In this document: in pieces, positions 23,634 through 36,225 of the stretch
Numbering within the stretch: the stretch's first letter is position 1
How the letters are laid out: each line of letters begins with the position of its first letter
Assembly (NCBI GenBank): GCA_025331565.1
Contig: JAFREQ010000011.1
Location: 14,962,001 to 15,026,000 of the forward strand
From: Holacanthus passer
Lineage: Eukaryota > Chordata > Actinopteri > Pomacanthidae
Length of the DNA: 64,000 bases
Direction: 5' to 3'
Position numbers and translations under genes: made by a program
Notes under the pieces: generated by a model
Databases searched by the model: none
Told to the model about the DNA's origin: nothing
What the model saw: only the letters and a program-made list of their open reading frames with translations

Positions 23634-26600
23634 TCATCGTGTACAAACATCATCGTTGCACTGCAAGAGAAGGTACAAAGATGAAATGTCCAATAATGAG
23701 CGAGAAGCATGTGTTTACTGTGTTGGATGAACAAGGGGTATTGTTATTCAAGCTTAGGGTTTGATGGCATGTCTTTACAGAAAGTGTCTGACAGAACAAC
23801 CTGAAGCGTATTTTTCACTTCAAGTCTATTTCTTTTCAATTTATGCACATAACTAGAGTGATTGTATGACGGATCCTGAAAGAAATGCGAGCAACCTACA
23901 GTCAGTGCTGTGCCTGAATGCATCCAGAGTAGACATGGTGCAAGTCCAATTACTGGCAGTCAAACTAATCTCCCACAAATCCAGTTTTGTGTAACATATT
24001 GATTTAAAAGAGCTATTAATCATTAATGTCAACACCTCAACTACAGTTTAATGGCTGAAAACCCAGAGCGAGGTTTATTTTCCAGAAGGGAAAAATGGCT
24101 TCTACTGAGATATAAATTAATCAACCACAGCAACACAAATGTTTCCACATCAAAAGGAAATATTTTCACCATCCCAAATCACAAAATGGTCATAATGTTT
24201 GTGCGGAGGGCTGACAGAGGTCATTATTGTGACTCCATAACAGGTTCCAGCTTACACTCTGAATTAAAACAGACACTTTCTCTCTTGCTACAAATTGGGT
24301 CTTAATAAATCAAAAAATGCCATTTTTGAAAACTGACCGTGGCATATTAATGACCACGGGTGTTTTGGTTTTTGCCTGGGTGGTAAACATGTCTTATTTA
24401 TCAGGGCCTCAATGTCATTGTGCTGAAGTTGAGACACAGCGTGTTCTTTGGGGAAATCTAGCTTGAGGTAGATACAGATAAGAGAAGTAAACACTGTCCA
24501 TCAGCTGTGTGAACAGGAATGGTCTAAACAAGAAGACATGGTTTTGTCTGGATCAGCCCATGACCTCACTCTGTTAACAAAGCTTCAAGTTTTTCAGGCC
24601 TTTTCCATACGAGCGTGTCAGAAAACTTGTGACTCGCACTTGTTTCTGCCACATATTGATCCTTGAGAGAAAACAAGGTCTATTTTGTTCCTGGGCTGCA
24701 GCGATGACATCTGTTGGTCTTCAGACAGGTCACGGGAAAGCCCTCTTTAAATGTTGCAATCTGACATGGTGCGTTTTGTTGGAGGCGAGCAAAAGAGCCA
24801 AGGGTGTTGAAGACAATGTCATGGGCATTCTAAAAGCTCTGATGATCACAGGACACAGCCCCTGTGCCCTGGACTCAAGATTTTATCTGCATGACCCTCG
24901 AAGCAATTTGTTTTTAAATGGGCTTTTTATATTTTTTTTATGAGCATTTAAGTAGTAGTTTCGTTGCAGTCATTAATTGTGGTGTGTTAATGTTAAGTGT
25001 TCTGTAAATGTTTGCATTTGAGTTCATATGTTGATCTACAAAACTGTAAAATAAAATAACTACATCCTCTCATTAAAATGCCTCCGATTGCACCAAAGAA
25101 CCTTCAAACAAGTGAACGCTCAACACTATGCTCATGTTGTCTAAATTCAAATACATTGTGCACCTTAAAATCAGCTAAGATCCCACTTAAGTCTGTTATC
25201 AAGTTCTGCTAAAAACGTAAAACAGACACAATTTATTGATGTTTAAAAGACGATGGACAGCCTGAATATGAGATATGAGCCGCATAAACTCACTCATTTC
25301 TCACAGATTGATAACACAAGAGGTGTTTTTTAAGGAAAAGTTTCATATTTTAAGAAATATGCTTATTCTCTTAGTAAGATGACAAGAAGAAGATTCTCAT
25401 ATCTGTCTGTTAAATATGCTGTAAGACTAAAAGCAGCAGCTGGTTAACTTAGCTTAGCACAACGACTGGAAAAAAAAGCCCAAAATGTACAAACAAGAAT
25501 TTGATTTTAGGGGGTTATGTGAGGGACTATTTCTTGGGTGGGACCAGTAACTTCTCCATGATACTTCTCCATATTTGATATTTAATTCTGTTGCACACTG
25601 CTGAAGTCTGCTGAAGAAATAAGAATATAAACCGTCAATATATAATGTATATTTACTAAATCTTGGGTAAGGCGCCCGGTGGTTTTCCATGTTTGGATGC
25701 ATATATGGTATTTATATAACAGCATCTCCGTTTGTGCTCGCGGAGCATTTTAGGTACAATTAGGTACAGACTGAGATCATCAGTCAAGTTGAAAAGGTTT
25801 CGGGGTCCTATGACAGCGATGCTGACAGACCATGAAGATGCAGTAATAAGTGTGAAATTGTCTTTGAAGAGGCTACACTGATGCGTATGTTGCTACTGAC
25901 GTAAAACAGAATCGGCTGAAAAAAACTATTACATCAGGCCAGTGTGCTTTAGTACACACAATGATACCATTTGCTTCTTTTTTATTTAAGTGACTGGTTT
26001 CACTCATGAACACCAACAGAAAATTAAAAGTTGCAGAGGGGGAATAGAGAAAATAGTGGGAGGAAATAAAGAATTTGTTAATGGGATGTCTTACCACTGG
26101 CCTCTGTCCTGCTGTTACTGTGGCTGAGATACCCAAAGCCTTGGAAACATCCTCCAGCGGTAGGTAGTCTCCCGGTGAGTCCTGGATAAAGTGCAGTAGG
26201 ACCTTTTCTCCACCTTTGCAGAACAGAATATATTTTTTATCCACTACAATCAAAGACTGAAATGAATTTGCTTTTGTGAACTCACGACTCAGGTTCACAC
26301 ATAAAAAATCAAGTATAGCACAGGTTTCATATCTAGGTATTACTGCTGATAAAAAAAAGATACTACCAAAAGATATAAAGGCCAGAATTGGCTCATTGTA
26401 CAAAATGCTAAGTCCTCCAAAAATGTGTAATACAGATTTTACAAATTGTATGACTAATAAGTATTAAGGAACTAATTTGCGTCCTGAAACATTCAGATTC
26501 ATGCATAAACCTCCAAAAAAGGAGTAACGCTGCATGAGAACTGCTTCCAAAAGGGATTTCTGGTGGAGCCAAGAGTTTTAGATTGAGGAGTCAGACAGAA

Positions 26601-29600
26601 CAGAACGACCTGTAATCTCCTTCCTCCAGCTGAATCCTTTCCATAAGAACAAGCTGCCCATACCACACCATAAAAGAGAGTATCAGCACACCAATAGAGA
26701 GAGTTAGTGTAAATGACTTTTACATCTGGAACATGTTTTTTTGCGGCACAAAATGTATCAAGCTGCCTAAAATGTCTTTGGTGTGTTATCTTTAGAGCAC
26801 TTGTTGGCATCACTATCAGATGTCAAAGTGTATCACCTGGTTAATTGCCTCACCAGCAAATTATATGAAGATGACAGTGAGCCCTCCTTTCTGAAAATGT
26901 TGACTATCTTTTCCTAATGGAGTGCTTTAACTATTTTGGAGACATTTCCCTCCTATGCAGAATTATTAAGCCAACATAGTGTTGCACATTTGAGTAATTT
27001 AATTGAGTAGTTAAATCATTACACTTGAGTTGATATAAGAAATAAAGAAGTGAGGAAGGTCAGCAACCCTGAGAAGCACTGACGTTGAGGGTGAGTTGTT
27101 CAGAGAGCTATAGTGAAATCCTGACCACACTACAATGATGTGATGCAACACTGCCCTCTAGAGGAGAGAATGCAAAAATGCATTTCTTTGACCACCACAG
27201 GAGCAACAAAAGACTGTGAAAGTTGTGGACTCGTCCAAAAACACCTGTTTGGATCATTCCACAGATAAACAAGTTCATTGGTAACAGGTGATAGTATCAT
27301 GACTGGGTATGAAAGGTTCATCCTGGAAAGACTCAGTCGTTCACAAGCGAGGATGGAGAGAGGTTCACCACTTTGACGATGATTGTATAAAGGAGATTAC
27401 TACATCAACTCAGGAACACTTATTAAAACTGTTGTTCGTAAACACAGTTTGTTTGCATTCTGTTTTTATTTATGTTTAACACAGTGTCCCAACTTTTTAG
27501 AATCAGGGTTTTATCTTCATTTACATGACTGGACAAACTTCACCCTAGTGCCAGGCTAACAAGGTCATGTACATGTTGACATCCCCCCCAATTCATAATA
27601 TCTTTTGAACTGTCATTGCTTTTCTCCATTCACTTATACACCTTCACAAGACAGATCCTGACTAATATCCCCCTCTGGTGTATACTGATCGTACCTTTGG
27701 CCACAATGAGCATCCCTCCGCTCTGAAGCAGATCTCCTGAGAAGTTTCCCTGGATGCCGTCAGCTTTGGCCTGAAAACAGCAGAGAAAACAGGCAGTCAG
27801 ACATCAGTGTGTCCATCTGGGTCTCACCAACTTTACTTGCTCCTGTGACCATATGAAGCATGAAGTAATCAAATAACCATAAAGATATTTACCTTTGCAG
27901 CTACATCTCGTACTTTCTTCCCTATAGCAGCAGGAACCACAGTTATGGCTGTGTACCTGAGTGAACAGTTTTGCAATAAGACATCATCACAATGCAGCTA
28001 ATCTTTTGCAAAAGAGAGATTCAAATTTCCCATAGCCCAAGAAGATGTATTCGTATGCCTTTTTTTACTTTAACAAGAATCCAAAACACAAAAACATTCC
28101 ATTTACTATCACATGAGACGATGAATAGCATCTTAGTCTCACTTTTGAAAAGCTGGAACCAGCAAATGTTCGGCTTTATTGGTGGAAAATGACTAAAACT
28201 ATTTATGAATTATTATAATAGTTGCAGATTAACTATCTGTGGATCAACTAATCGAATCGTTGTAGCGCTAAATTATATATTTGAGGTTAAGACTGACCAT
28301 CTTTGACAAATGAAATCAATTCATATCAGGATCAAAGCAAACTGTCATTCATATCAAACAAACAGCTTCTCTGTTACATGAAGGGAACACAGATTTATTG
28401 TACTCACCTTTTGAAGCCCAAAGCTTTGTAGCTTTTCTTTTGTTCATCAATGTAAATGGCTGAAAGAGAAGACGATCAGTGATTATTTACAAACCTAAAC
28501 AAAGACTGGATGTTCAGAATGATGGATTCAATGAGCATGTCTGTGTCCCTGTGACACATCCAATCACAGGAAGCTAAGTAAAGCAAAAAAATAATAATAA
28601 TAATAATCATGAAACTTGTAACTTGTGCCTGTAATGTAGATGTGTTTATTTTGTTAGTTACCAGAAAAGGGAAAACAAATAAATTCTGATCTTTTTATTT
28701 CTGAACAGAGGTGGTTCAATATCTAATACGTATCTGAATCTATCTATCTATATCTGATCTATATCTCAAGCAACAGGAGCCTGAACTGCACTCCCAGAAC
28801 CTGTTTCATTGGATTGTTTTGTTTGTTTGTTTGTTTTTTGGGTATAGTATGTCATAATGTCAATGTCATTCCAATCCAAGAATTAGAGCTGTAGTGTAAA
28901 AATAGTTTCAGTGGAAGACATTTAAGACTTTTCCAATGAAGCCCTGTGAGTCGAGAATCCCCATAATAGTTAAAACTCCACATATTGTCCAATTGTGTCA
29001 GTGCAGCACATATATGAAAAAGACCTGTGTTTGTATTAGATGAGTAATAACTGCATACCTCCTTTGAAAAACCCTCCTTCCTTGAACTCCTTCAGCCCCA
29101 ACTCTTCTGGCCCTACACCCACCAGTGCTACACCGCTGGCTCTCAGGTCCGGCTCTAGTTTGCTGACCTCTGATGCAATCCACCGACACACCTGACAGCC
29201 GAACCTGCGCAGGAAGAACAAGACCACCGGCTGGTCCTGCCACAGAGACTGGAGCTCCACACTCTGAAACACACACAGGTCAAAGGACAAAGTCACAACA
29301 ATGAAACCAGGTGAAACCATGTGACACACAGGGAACATTTGGGAATTTGGAAAATGGGTGTAGGTAGATTATACTAATTTTATCAGTGGAATCACACATG
29401 ATAGATTCAAACAGTGCAATATCATGATTCATATTCTCATTTATTCCCATCACATCATCATTATGTCACCCTGGAAGCTCCAGTGCTGGGAGGTAATGAC
29501 ATGTTTATCACAGCAGGTCTCAGCAGGGGAACGAGGCAGTTTAACAGCATGGCTTTACATTAAAAGAGAGCAGCTTTAAACACAAACCAATCAAGTGGGC

Positions 29601-29721
29601 AGATGTAAGAAAGAAGAGGATCAAATCTGTACAATCTAAATCGCTCATTTTTATATCTCACCTCTCCAGTTTCACTCTTCAACAAGTTCTTTCCGACTTG
29701 AACGAGGTCGATGCTCGCCAT
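23634..29721 (-). CDS. prxl2b: Peroxiredoxin-like 2B (prostamide/prostaglandin F synthase)
   Basis: Cytosolic thioredoxin-fold reductase; the mammalian enzyme reduces prostaglandin H2 and prostamide H2 to their F2-alpha forms. Exons in reading order: 29721-29662, 29263-29059, 28459-28408, 27956-27893, 27770-27695, 26213-26095, 23660-23634, giving 200 residues (human about 198-201). The start is MASIDLVQVG. The redox motif CQVC is at about 43-46 in RRFGCQVCRWIA, followed by LVGVGPEELGLKEF and GNFSGDLLQSGG, all typical of the family. The last exon is only 27 nt (CNDDVCTR then stop) after a 2.4 kb intron. The gene is tail-to-tail with mmel1, as in human. It belongs to the PRXL2 group, and similarity to 2B rather than 2A is clear in the CxxC region and C-terminus. 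Confidence 0.95.
25330..25485. mobile_element. Palindromic miniature element, copy C (half), in prxl2b last intron
   Basis: TTAAGGAAAAGTTTCATATT, then ATATGCTTATTCTCTTAG, AAGAAGATTCTCATATCTGTC and GCAGCTGGTTAACTTAGCTT follow the left half of the family seen at 21508 and 35518. The matching inverted half is missing or too diverged. Confidence 0.65.
27191..27517. mobile_element. Degraded DNA-transposon fragments in prxl2b intron
   Basis: CAACTCAGGAACACTTATTA followed by AACACAGTTTGTTTGCATTC and the end phrase AGTGTCCCAACTTTTTAGAATC belong to a dispersed fish element whose right end is also present at 30750-31015. The inverse-oriented words at 27191-27251 (GGAGCAACAAAAGACTGTGAA) pair with 30754-30809. 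Fragments are internally deleted and rearranged. Confidence 0.55.
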
Positions 29722-29868
29722 TTTCTACACGGACTGTAAACTGGTATCGCACTAACAAGAGTTCTACAGTTTGTAAAGGTTGTAATCCAACAATAACGAT
29801 GTTTAGGTAACATCTGCACGACTGTTGCAAAACAACTACATCCTGATACGCCCACTGAACGCTGACGG

Positions 29869-29905
29869 CCAATCAGAGTCTGTTGGTGCTGAGGAGTTAG
29901 CCAAT
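29869..29905 (-). promoter_or_regulatory. CCAAT boxes in the prxl2b promoter
   Basis: Two CCAAT words (29869-29873 and 29901-29905, plus-strand orientation, hence inverted with respect to prxl2b) lie 148 and 180 bases upstream of the start codon, and a GGCGGGCC GC-type word follows at about 29932. NF-Y binding in either orientation at this distance is usual for a TATA-less vertebrate promoter. Confidence 0.45.
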
Positions 29906-29909
29906 TACA

Positions 29910-31430
29910 GCGCACCATATAGGAAAGGGAGGCGGGCCTTCGTCAGAGCAACGTGCAGCTCACTATTACAACTATATTTTTCTTTGATACAGGAAGTTTT
30001 CCCTTATGTTTACTGTTTTTTTTACACATTGTACTGCGCATAACACATTATCTCACCGGTTTAATATGCGTTACAACAAGAAATATTTGAAAATATTCAG
30101 GCTTTCATAATGCAGGTTGCATAATTTATGTTATATGTGAGGTCAAAGGTTGGGAGATTTATTGCATGGCCTTTGTTTCCTCTCTTCTGCTTTTTATTAC
30201 TGTTTTTTTTCTTGTTCCATCTGTTTTCTATGAGTCAAACCAAAGCCACTTTGTTCTGCTTCACCATGTTTGGCAACCCATCTTTACTTACTCAACCACT
30301 ATACTTCAGTACAATGTTAATGTTCCTTCAACTTCATCCTCTGCCATTTTATTCTCTATATATTGTACTACATTTACAAAACATGTATTGATAATTACTT
30401 GAAAGTTCAAGAGTTCAGCTGACATAAAAATCTTTGATAAAAAGAATGGTCACAAAGATATTAAACCTGTGTTTGGGTGTCAATGAACTGAATCATCGTT
30501 AATGAAATTTGTTTCACCTGTGCTTTTCATACTACAATGAGTCTGAATGTCTGCAGTGACAAACACCTGTTTGATCCTTCCTTCAACACACTGACAGTGC
30601 TGTCACTCACTGCTAATCATGGAGCTAAACATGAACACCTGTTTTCACTTTCACTGACTATGCAAAGGATCGGCACCAATCTGACAACAAGGAACAAAAA
30701 TCTCTTCAGGAATCAAGTTTTCATCTTATTTTACACTTGAAGTTAGGGTGTGAGGTGTTTTTGGATCGTTTCACAACTTTCACAGTCTTTTGTTGCTCCT
30801 GTCCCAAATTGTTTGAAAGGTGGTACTGCCAAATTCAGAATAAGCAGATATTTACAAAAATCAATGAAGTTGATGAGGTTAAACATTAAATATATTGTCT
30901 TTGTACTGTTTTCAGTTGAGCATATGTCAAAGAGGATTAGGAAATTATCACATTCTGTTTTATTCGTGTTTCATACAGCGTCCCAACTTTTTTGAAATCG
31001 GGGTTGTAATATTAAGGTCCTCAGTTGTTATAACTGTAAGCCCCTCAAGTTTAGTGATCAGTCATTACAAGCATTTTTTAATTATTGTTATTACATCTAA
31101 ATTCTAAATTAAAGCTACCAAATATGGCAACCCAGGTTGTTTTTGGAGAAATGTGCTAAACATGAAGGACAAGAAATCTAGAATATTAATTAAAACAGGG
31201 TCTTGGGTTTGAATATTTCTCTGTTTAATACACTGAGGACATTTTCCCCAATAAGTGAAGCAGGTATTTTAATAAATTGCAACAAAGCCCACACAAATTT
31301 AAACAAATTTAATAGTCAATCAAATTACAAACCAATGCACTGCAATGCAATTATTACCTCAAGCACGCTGTATGTATATTCAAGCAGAGGATGGATGTAG
31401 ACGGACAGATGTGTGTTTTTCTTTTTACTG
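29910..31430. other. Intergenic, prxl2b to slc45a1 (divergent)
   Basis: About 1.5 kb between two divergent promoters. It is AT-rich and holds a transposon end (30750-31015). Open frames at 30128-30402 are hydrophobic T-rich low-complexity peptides with no family resemblance. No coding exon is supported. Confidence 0.6.
30750..31015 (+). mobile_element. Right end of a dispersed fish DNA transposon
   Basis: GATCGTTTCACAACTTTCAC followed by AGTCTTTTGTTGCTCCTGTC, ACATTAAATATATTGTCTTTG and the terminal CAGCGTCCCAACTTTTTTGA reproduce, with some divergence, the 3' terminal quarter kilobase of an element I recognise as abundant in fish genomes. No transposase remains. Confidence 0.65.
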
Positions 31431-31460
31431 TCGGTGGTGCTGATGTTGCAGGGAGGGGCG

Positions 31461-31468
31461 TGACGTCA
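31461..31468 (+). promoter_or_regulatory. Consensus cAMP response element, slc45a1 promoter
   Basis: TGACGTCA, a perfect palindromic CREB/ATF site, in a GC-rich context (GGGAGGGGCGTGACGTCACG). It lies about 240 bases upstream of the likely 5' untranslated exon of slc45a1 and near the only GC-rich island in this part of the window. It suggests activity-dependent transcription, which is inference. Confidence 0.6.
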
Positions 31469-31469
31469 C

Positions 31470-31560
31470 GGGAGAGACCGGGAGGAAGAGGAGGGAGGCG
31501 CAGAGGAGGGGGGAGGGAGGAGGAGGAGGAGAGGGGGAAGGAGCCGGGACTGAGGAGAGA
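31470..31560 (+). promoter_or_regulatory. Purine-rich G-run tract, slc45a1 promoter
   Basis: A nearly pure GA tract with several G-runs of three or more (GGGGGGAGGGAGG at about 31508-31520, GAGGGGG at about 31531-31537). It could form a G-quadruplex or triplex. Open frames on both strands here are composition artefacts. Confidence 0.5.
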
Positions 31561-31676
31561 GCGGGGGGATGACTGCATGAAAAGGAAAAAAAAAAAAAGC
31601 AAAACAACAGTCATGACTCCTGTAATTCATCCTCCGGTTTTTCTAATATAAACCATGATGCTTGGTGTGTTTACAG

Positions 31677-31710
31677 TTTGGCGCAATAAATGACGAGCCT
31701 CCCCGAGAAG
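31677..31710 (+). other. Likely 5' untranslated exon of slc45a1
   Basis: A 34-nt segment lies between an acceptor-like gtgtttacag and a donor gtaggc at 31711. The next acceptor in line (tgctgcag, ending 32258) opens the exon carrying the start codon at 32277. The segment may be an internal untranslated exon or the 3' part of a first exon starting in the GC-rich tract. Confidence 0.45.
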
Positions 31711-32276
31711 GTAGGCTAATTATCATTTCTTAATTTGCACGCCTGCTTCATCTTCACGTGAGCTCCACCTTTAGAATGAAATCGAGGTAAATATACTATA
31801 AGGAACTGGGGGGAAAAAAGCAGTCGATCATGGCAAAGATATCGAATCAATATCGGTGAAATGTTTGGATGAAATCTGAACGATGATGATGCGTTTACTT
31901 GTCTTGAAAGGCGTCATTATAACGCCCATTGTGTGTGATTTGAGCATCCTCCATGAAATATTAAAATGGAAACAGGCTTGATGAGAGCGGTGCCGCAGAC
32001 TGCTCTGCTGTAGTCTGGAGCACATGGGCTTTGCGCACAACACCAACATGCGCATTGGTTGCAGTGCGTCGTGCCCATCATTGCTGTCTGCTGATGACTG
32101 CAGTGTCCTCCTGGTAGCACCACACTGCCACGAGCACTAAGTTCCTCGCATGACTTCTGTGCTGCATTGTGTTGATCTTGAATGACCTCTAATATGAAAA
32201 CTCCACCTAAAGCCAGTTTTGACTTTCCCTTTTTAAATCACCCTTCTATGTGCTGCAGTGTGAGCAGCCGTGAGAG

Positions 32277-35200
32277 ATGTCATCTCCAGGCATGGGCACC
32301 CCCAGTGACCCCCTTTTGGCCAGTCCGGGAGGGAGGTCATCCTCTGCTCAGGAAGGTATTTGGAGGAGCTCACTCCCCAAAACTGCCAGCTTCCCAACAT
32401 CCACCACTCGGCACCTCAGCCACCGAGCCAACAACTTCCAAAGACAGCCGAAGCGTCGGAAGCTTATAAGACCTTCGCCGCCTCCGCCGCCCAACACCCC
32501 TTGTCCCCTGGACCAGCTGGACCTCAGTGAGCTTCCACCCAGACGCACCTTCCAAGAGCTGCTCTTCAACGGCTGCATCCTGTTTGGTATTGAATTTAGC
32601 TATGCCATGGAAACGGCTTATGTGACTCCCGTGCTTCTGCAGATGGGCTTACCTGATCAGTTCTACAGCTTGGTGTGGTTTATCAGTCCCATACTGGGTA
32701 AGTCAACAGCAAGGCAAGGTGACTATGTGATTTTGAGTAGCAATAATCTTGGACTCTAAGTCTGTCCTCTGTTTTTGGCTTGAAGGGTTCCTCGTTCAGC
32801 CTCTCATTGGAGCATGGAGTGATCGCTGTACATCCCGGTTTGGGCGAAGGAGACCTTTTATTTTTGCCTTGGCTATAGGTAAGAAATTTACTTGCGATAC
32901 GTGATTTAGTATTATATAAATGCTACTTATGTAAAGTTAAGTTAGACAGATTAAAAAAAGAATGGTCAAATTTGATGCGACAGAGACTGACGTATCCTGA
33001 CTTTTAGTCCAGAATATGAAGCAAAAATACTAGATTCTCTGCTTCCCATAATTTAACTAGACACACATCTTTTATTAGACTTTTCCTATATGGTAAATGA
33101 AGATGTCTCTCACAGGTTTTCTGTTAAACCACTTGTCTACTAGTCCACTCTGAGAATGTTTCTCAGACTTGAAAAAGCTTCATTATACCATTATTACCAT
33201 TATTCCATGACTTGCATGTTGACTGTAAGATCTGTGGAGCTCCCCTTTAATGATGTATACATGTATGATTTTTTTTGCCACTTAGCAAGTCTCTTGAACT
33301 CTACTACTGATCTTAAAATAACGTTTCTCTTCTGTTTTCCTGTCTCACAGGGGCTTTGTTGGGTCTAACGCTGGTGCTGAATGGTCGGGACATTGGAGGT
33401 GTGATGGCTGACACGGCATCAAATCACAAATGGGGAATCATCCTAACTGTGTGTGGCGTGGTTCTGATGGACTTCAGTGCCGATTCAGCCGACAACCCGA
33501 GTCATGCCTACATGATGGATGTGTGCAGCCCCGAGGATCAGGATCGTGGTCTGAACATCCACGCGTTACTGGCAGGTAGGAAAACACTTTGCACAGTCAT
33601 ATTGTATAGTAGTAGCAAGATGGGAGCTTTAACTTTTATTCTGTCAAGAAAAAATGGATAAACAGATGTAAAACAAAGCTTTAAAACATTACAATCATTG
33701 TAAAAGGTCATTTTTTATTTCTTATTCTCTCAGGTCTAGGAGGTGGATTTGGCTACATTGTGGGCGGCATCAACTGGGACCAGACACAGTTTGGGAGGTC
33801 GATGGGAGGTCAGCTGCGGGTCATATACATGTTCACAAGTGTCACTTTGGTGATCGCCACAGCCATGACTCTGATGAGTATCCCCGAACGGCCCCTACCA
33901 AAGAGCCAGCCGAACAAAAATTCCAGCAAAAACCATCTGAAAAGCCCCAGCCTCCCCTTACCTCCCTCTCCCCCCGTTCACCCAGGATCAGCTTTGGGAC
34001 TGGATGAGGAAGATGAGGATGGTCTTTACGGCTACAATTACTCTACAAAGTCCCATCTAAGTAACTCTGACCATCTGGCCCATTCTTGCAGTGCCAACGC
34101 ACGCCTCTGTGCTGGCCTCACTAGCCCCATATCGCCCCTGAGCCCCCTCACACCAAAATATGGCAGCTTTATTAGTCGGGACAGCTCGCTCACCGGCATC
34201 AATGAGTTCGCCTCCTCGTTAGGAACCTCCTACATAGACAGTGTGCTCATAAACTGCTACACAGGTCAGCAGACACCACAGGCTTTGGCCTCCAACTCCA
34301 CCACTGCACCCCTGCCTCCAGGGGACTCCCCTCCTCCTGACGAGTCCACACAGGAGGCAGGGAGCCATCCGGCTCATTCAGCTGGGGAAGCTCAGGATGC
34401 AGAAGCGCCTCAGCCCGAGGGAGATGCACAGTCTCACGGAGCATCTCAGGTCACAGGTGGGGCTCAGCCCGGTGCAGGGTCACATCGGGGCTCTTCTGCT
34501 GGTATCCTGAAGCGACCCCAGAGTCTTGCACTAATGGAGGAGCCCATGGCCACTCAGATCGTTGGGCTGGAGAACGGACGCAGGAGAACAGTGACCTTCA
34601 GCCAGCAGGTCAGACACATATTGTGAAAAGGAGCAAAGCTGTTTAGTCAGTAGCCACCACAGCATTTTTAAACACAGTGTCTGTCTCTTTTCTCTGATGA
34701 AGGTTGCAAACATTTTGCTGAATGGGGTGCGCTATGAGAGTGATCTGAGTGAGAATGTGGAGACAGCAGAGTCCCAGATGTCAATGAAGCTGCTGTGTAT
34801 AGCCATCTACAGGATGCCTCCCTCTCTGCGGAGTTTATGCACTAATCATTTTTTGGGTGAGAACACTTCTTAAATTTAGTTGCAACACCTTAAGAACAGT
34901 CTGCTTTGAATATAATATGAGCTGTTAATACGTATTGGTTCTCTCTAGGCTGGCTGTCCTTTGAAGGTATGCTGCTCTTTTACACTGACTTCATGGGGGA
35001 GGTTGTGTTTGAAGGAGACCCAAAGGCCCCCCATGACTCTGAGGCTTACCAACGCTACAATGCTGGTGTTAGCATGGGCTGCTGGGGCATGTGCATCTAT
35101 GCATTCAGTGCTGCTTTCTACTCAGGTAAGCTGCACATGTCCTCACAACATGTCTGGGATGTTAGCAGCTCTGGCCAGGGAAGAATAATTTGTTCCTTCT

Positions 35201-36225
35201 GTTTCTCTCTCGGTGTCTTCCTCAACTTCCAGCCATATTGGAGAAACTGGAGGAGCGTTTCTCTCTTCGCACTCTGTATTTTTTTGCCTACCTGGCATTT
35301 GGTTTGGGCACGGGCCTGGCCACACTGTCCAACAACCTCTACGTGGTACTTTCTCTCTGTGTCACCTATGGGGTGCTCTTCTCCTCTCTATGCACGCTGC
35401 CTTACTCTCTGCTGTGTGAATACTACCAGAGCCCTCAGGTCAGTATCTGGATGTGTTCCTTGTGAATAATTTGGAGGGTGATTTGTAGTTGATTAGTGGT
35501 GTTTTTTCAGGATCAACTTAAAGGAATAGTTCAACATTTTGGGACATGCACAGTTAAATGAGAAGATTGATACCAGTCTCGTGTCTATACAGTTAATATG
35601 AAGCTCAGCCAGCAGTACAAGTTCAATCTGTACAAAAAAATATCACAAGGACACTTCACTTTTATGAGGAGTTGTGTGTCTGACAATTTCTTAAGGTGCT
35701 GGTAGCTGGATTTTATTACCTTTTTGGAAAAAAAAAACAGGCTAGCTATTTCCCTGTTTCCAATCTTAATGCAAAGCTGAGCTACCCAGATGCTGACTTT
35801 AGCTTCATATATAGCATGCAGACATGAGAGTGGCATCAATCTTCTCCAATTCTCAGGAAGAAATTGAATAATCCCAAAATGTTGAACTAATCCTTTAATG
35901 CTGCAGGATATCAATTGCTCATATAACGAAACAATTTGCATATGTTCCTCAGTTTTGTGGCTCCTCAGAGGAAGGGACCAGACGAGGGATGGGGGTGGAC
36001 ATCTCTCTGCTCAGCTGCCAGTATTTCCTGGCTCAGATCCTGGTCTCTGTGGCAATGGGACCCCTGACCTCACTGGTGGGTGGGGCCCAGGGAGTGATGT
36101 ACTTTTCAAGCCTGATGTCATTCGTGGGCTGCCTGTACTCCTCTCTCTGCGTGGTGTACCAGCTGCCCCCCCCTGAGGGTGAGCCCCCCGAAAGCGAGAC
36201 CCAGCCACTATTGGTGCACATTTAG
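32277..36225 (+). CDS. slc45a1: Solute carrier family 45 member 1, proton-coupled sugar transporter
   Basis: Twelve-helix MFS transporter of the sucrose/SLC45 family; in mammals a neuronal proton-sugar symporter for glucose and galactose. Coding exons: 32277-32697, 32786-32878, 33351-33575, 33734-34608, 34703-34856, 34949-35125, 35233-35438, 35953-36225; 807 residues (human 748). The N-terminal tail has LSHRANNFQRQPKRRK, a conserved family block, before the first helix (LFNGCILFGIEFSYAMETAY). The MFS loop motif RFGRRRPF is at 158-165, and DFSADSADNPSHAYMMDVCSP follows. The 875-nt exon 4 encodes the large Pro/Ser-rich cytoplasmic loop, with LTPKYGSFISRDSSLTG and TVTFSQQV conserved. The loop is longer than in human, accounting for the extra length. 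The C-terminus ends PLLVHI. Intron 7 carries a miniature transposon. Confidence 0.95.
35518..35898. mobile_element. Palindromic miniature element, copy D, in slc45a1 intron 7
   Basis: A 381 bp element with clear terminal inverted repeats: TTAAAGGAATAGTTCAACAT on the left, ATGTTGAACTAATCCTTTAA on the right. The inner ATGAGAAGATTGATACCAGTC pairs with AGAGTGGCATCAATCTTCTC. It ends 54 bases before the exon 8 acceptor boundary and occupies most of the 514-bp intron. Confidence 0.85.

Noticed and set aside
25873..26403. 176-codon open frame taken as a stand-alone gene
   Set aside because: It is prxl2b exon 6 read into its flanking introns; only 26095-26213 is coding in the spliced model.
31354..31651. 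Open frames on both strands over the GC-rich tract
   Set aside because: Composition artefact: a GA-rich tract lacks stops on both strands. It is better explained as promoter DNA.
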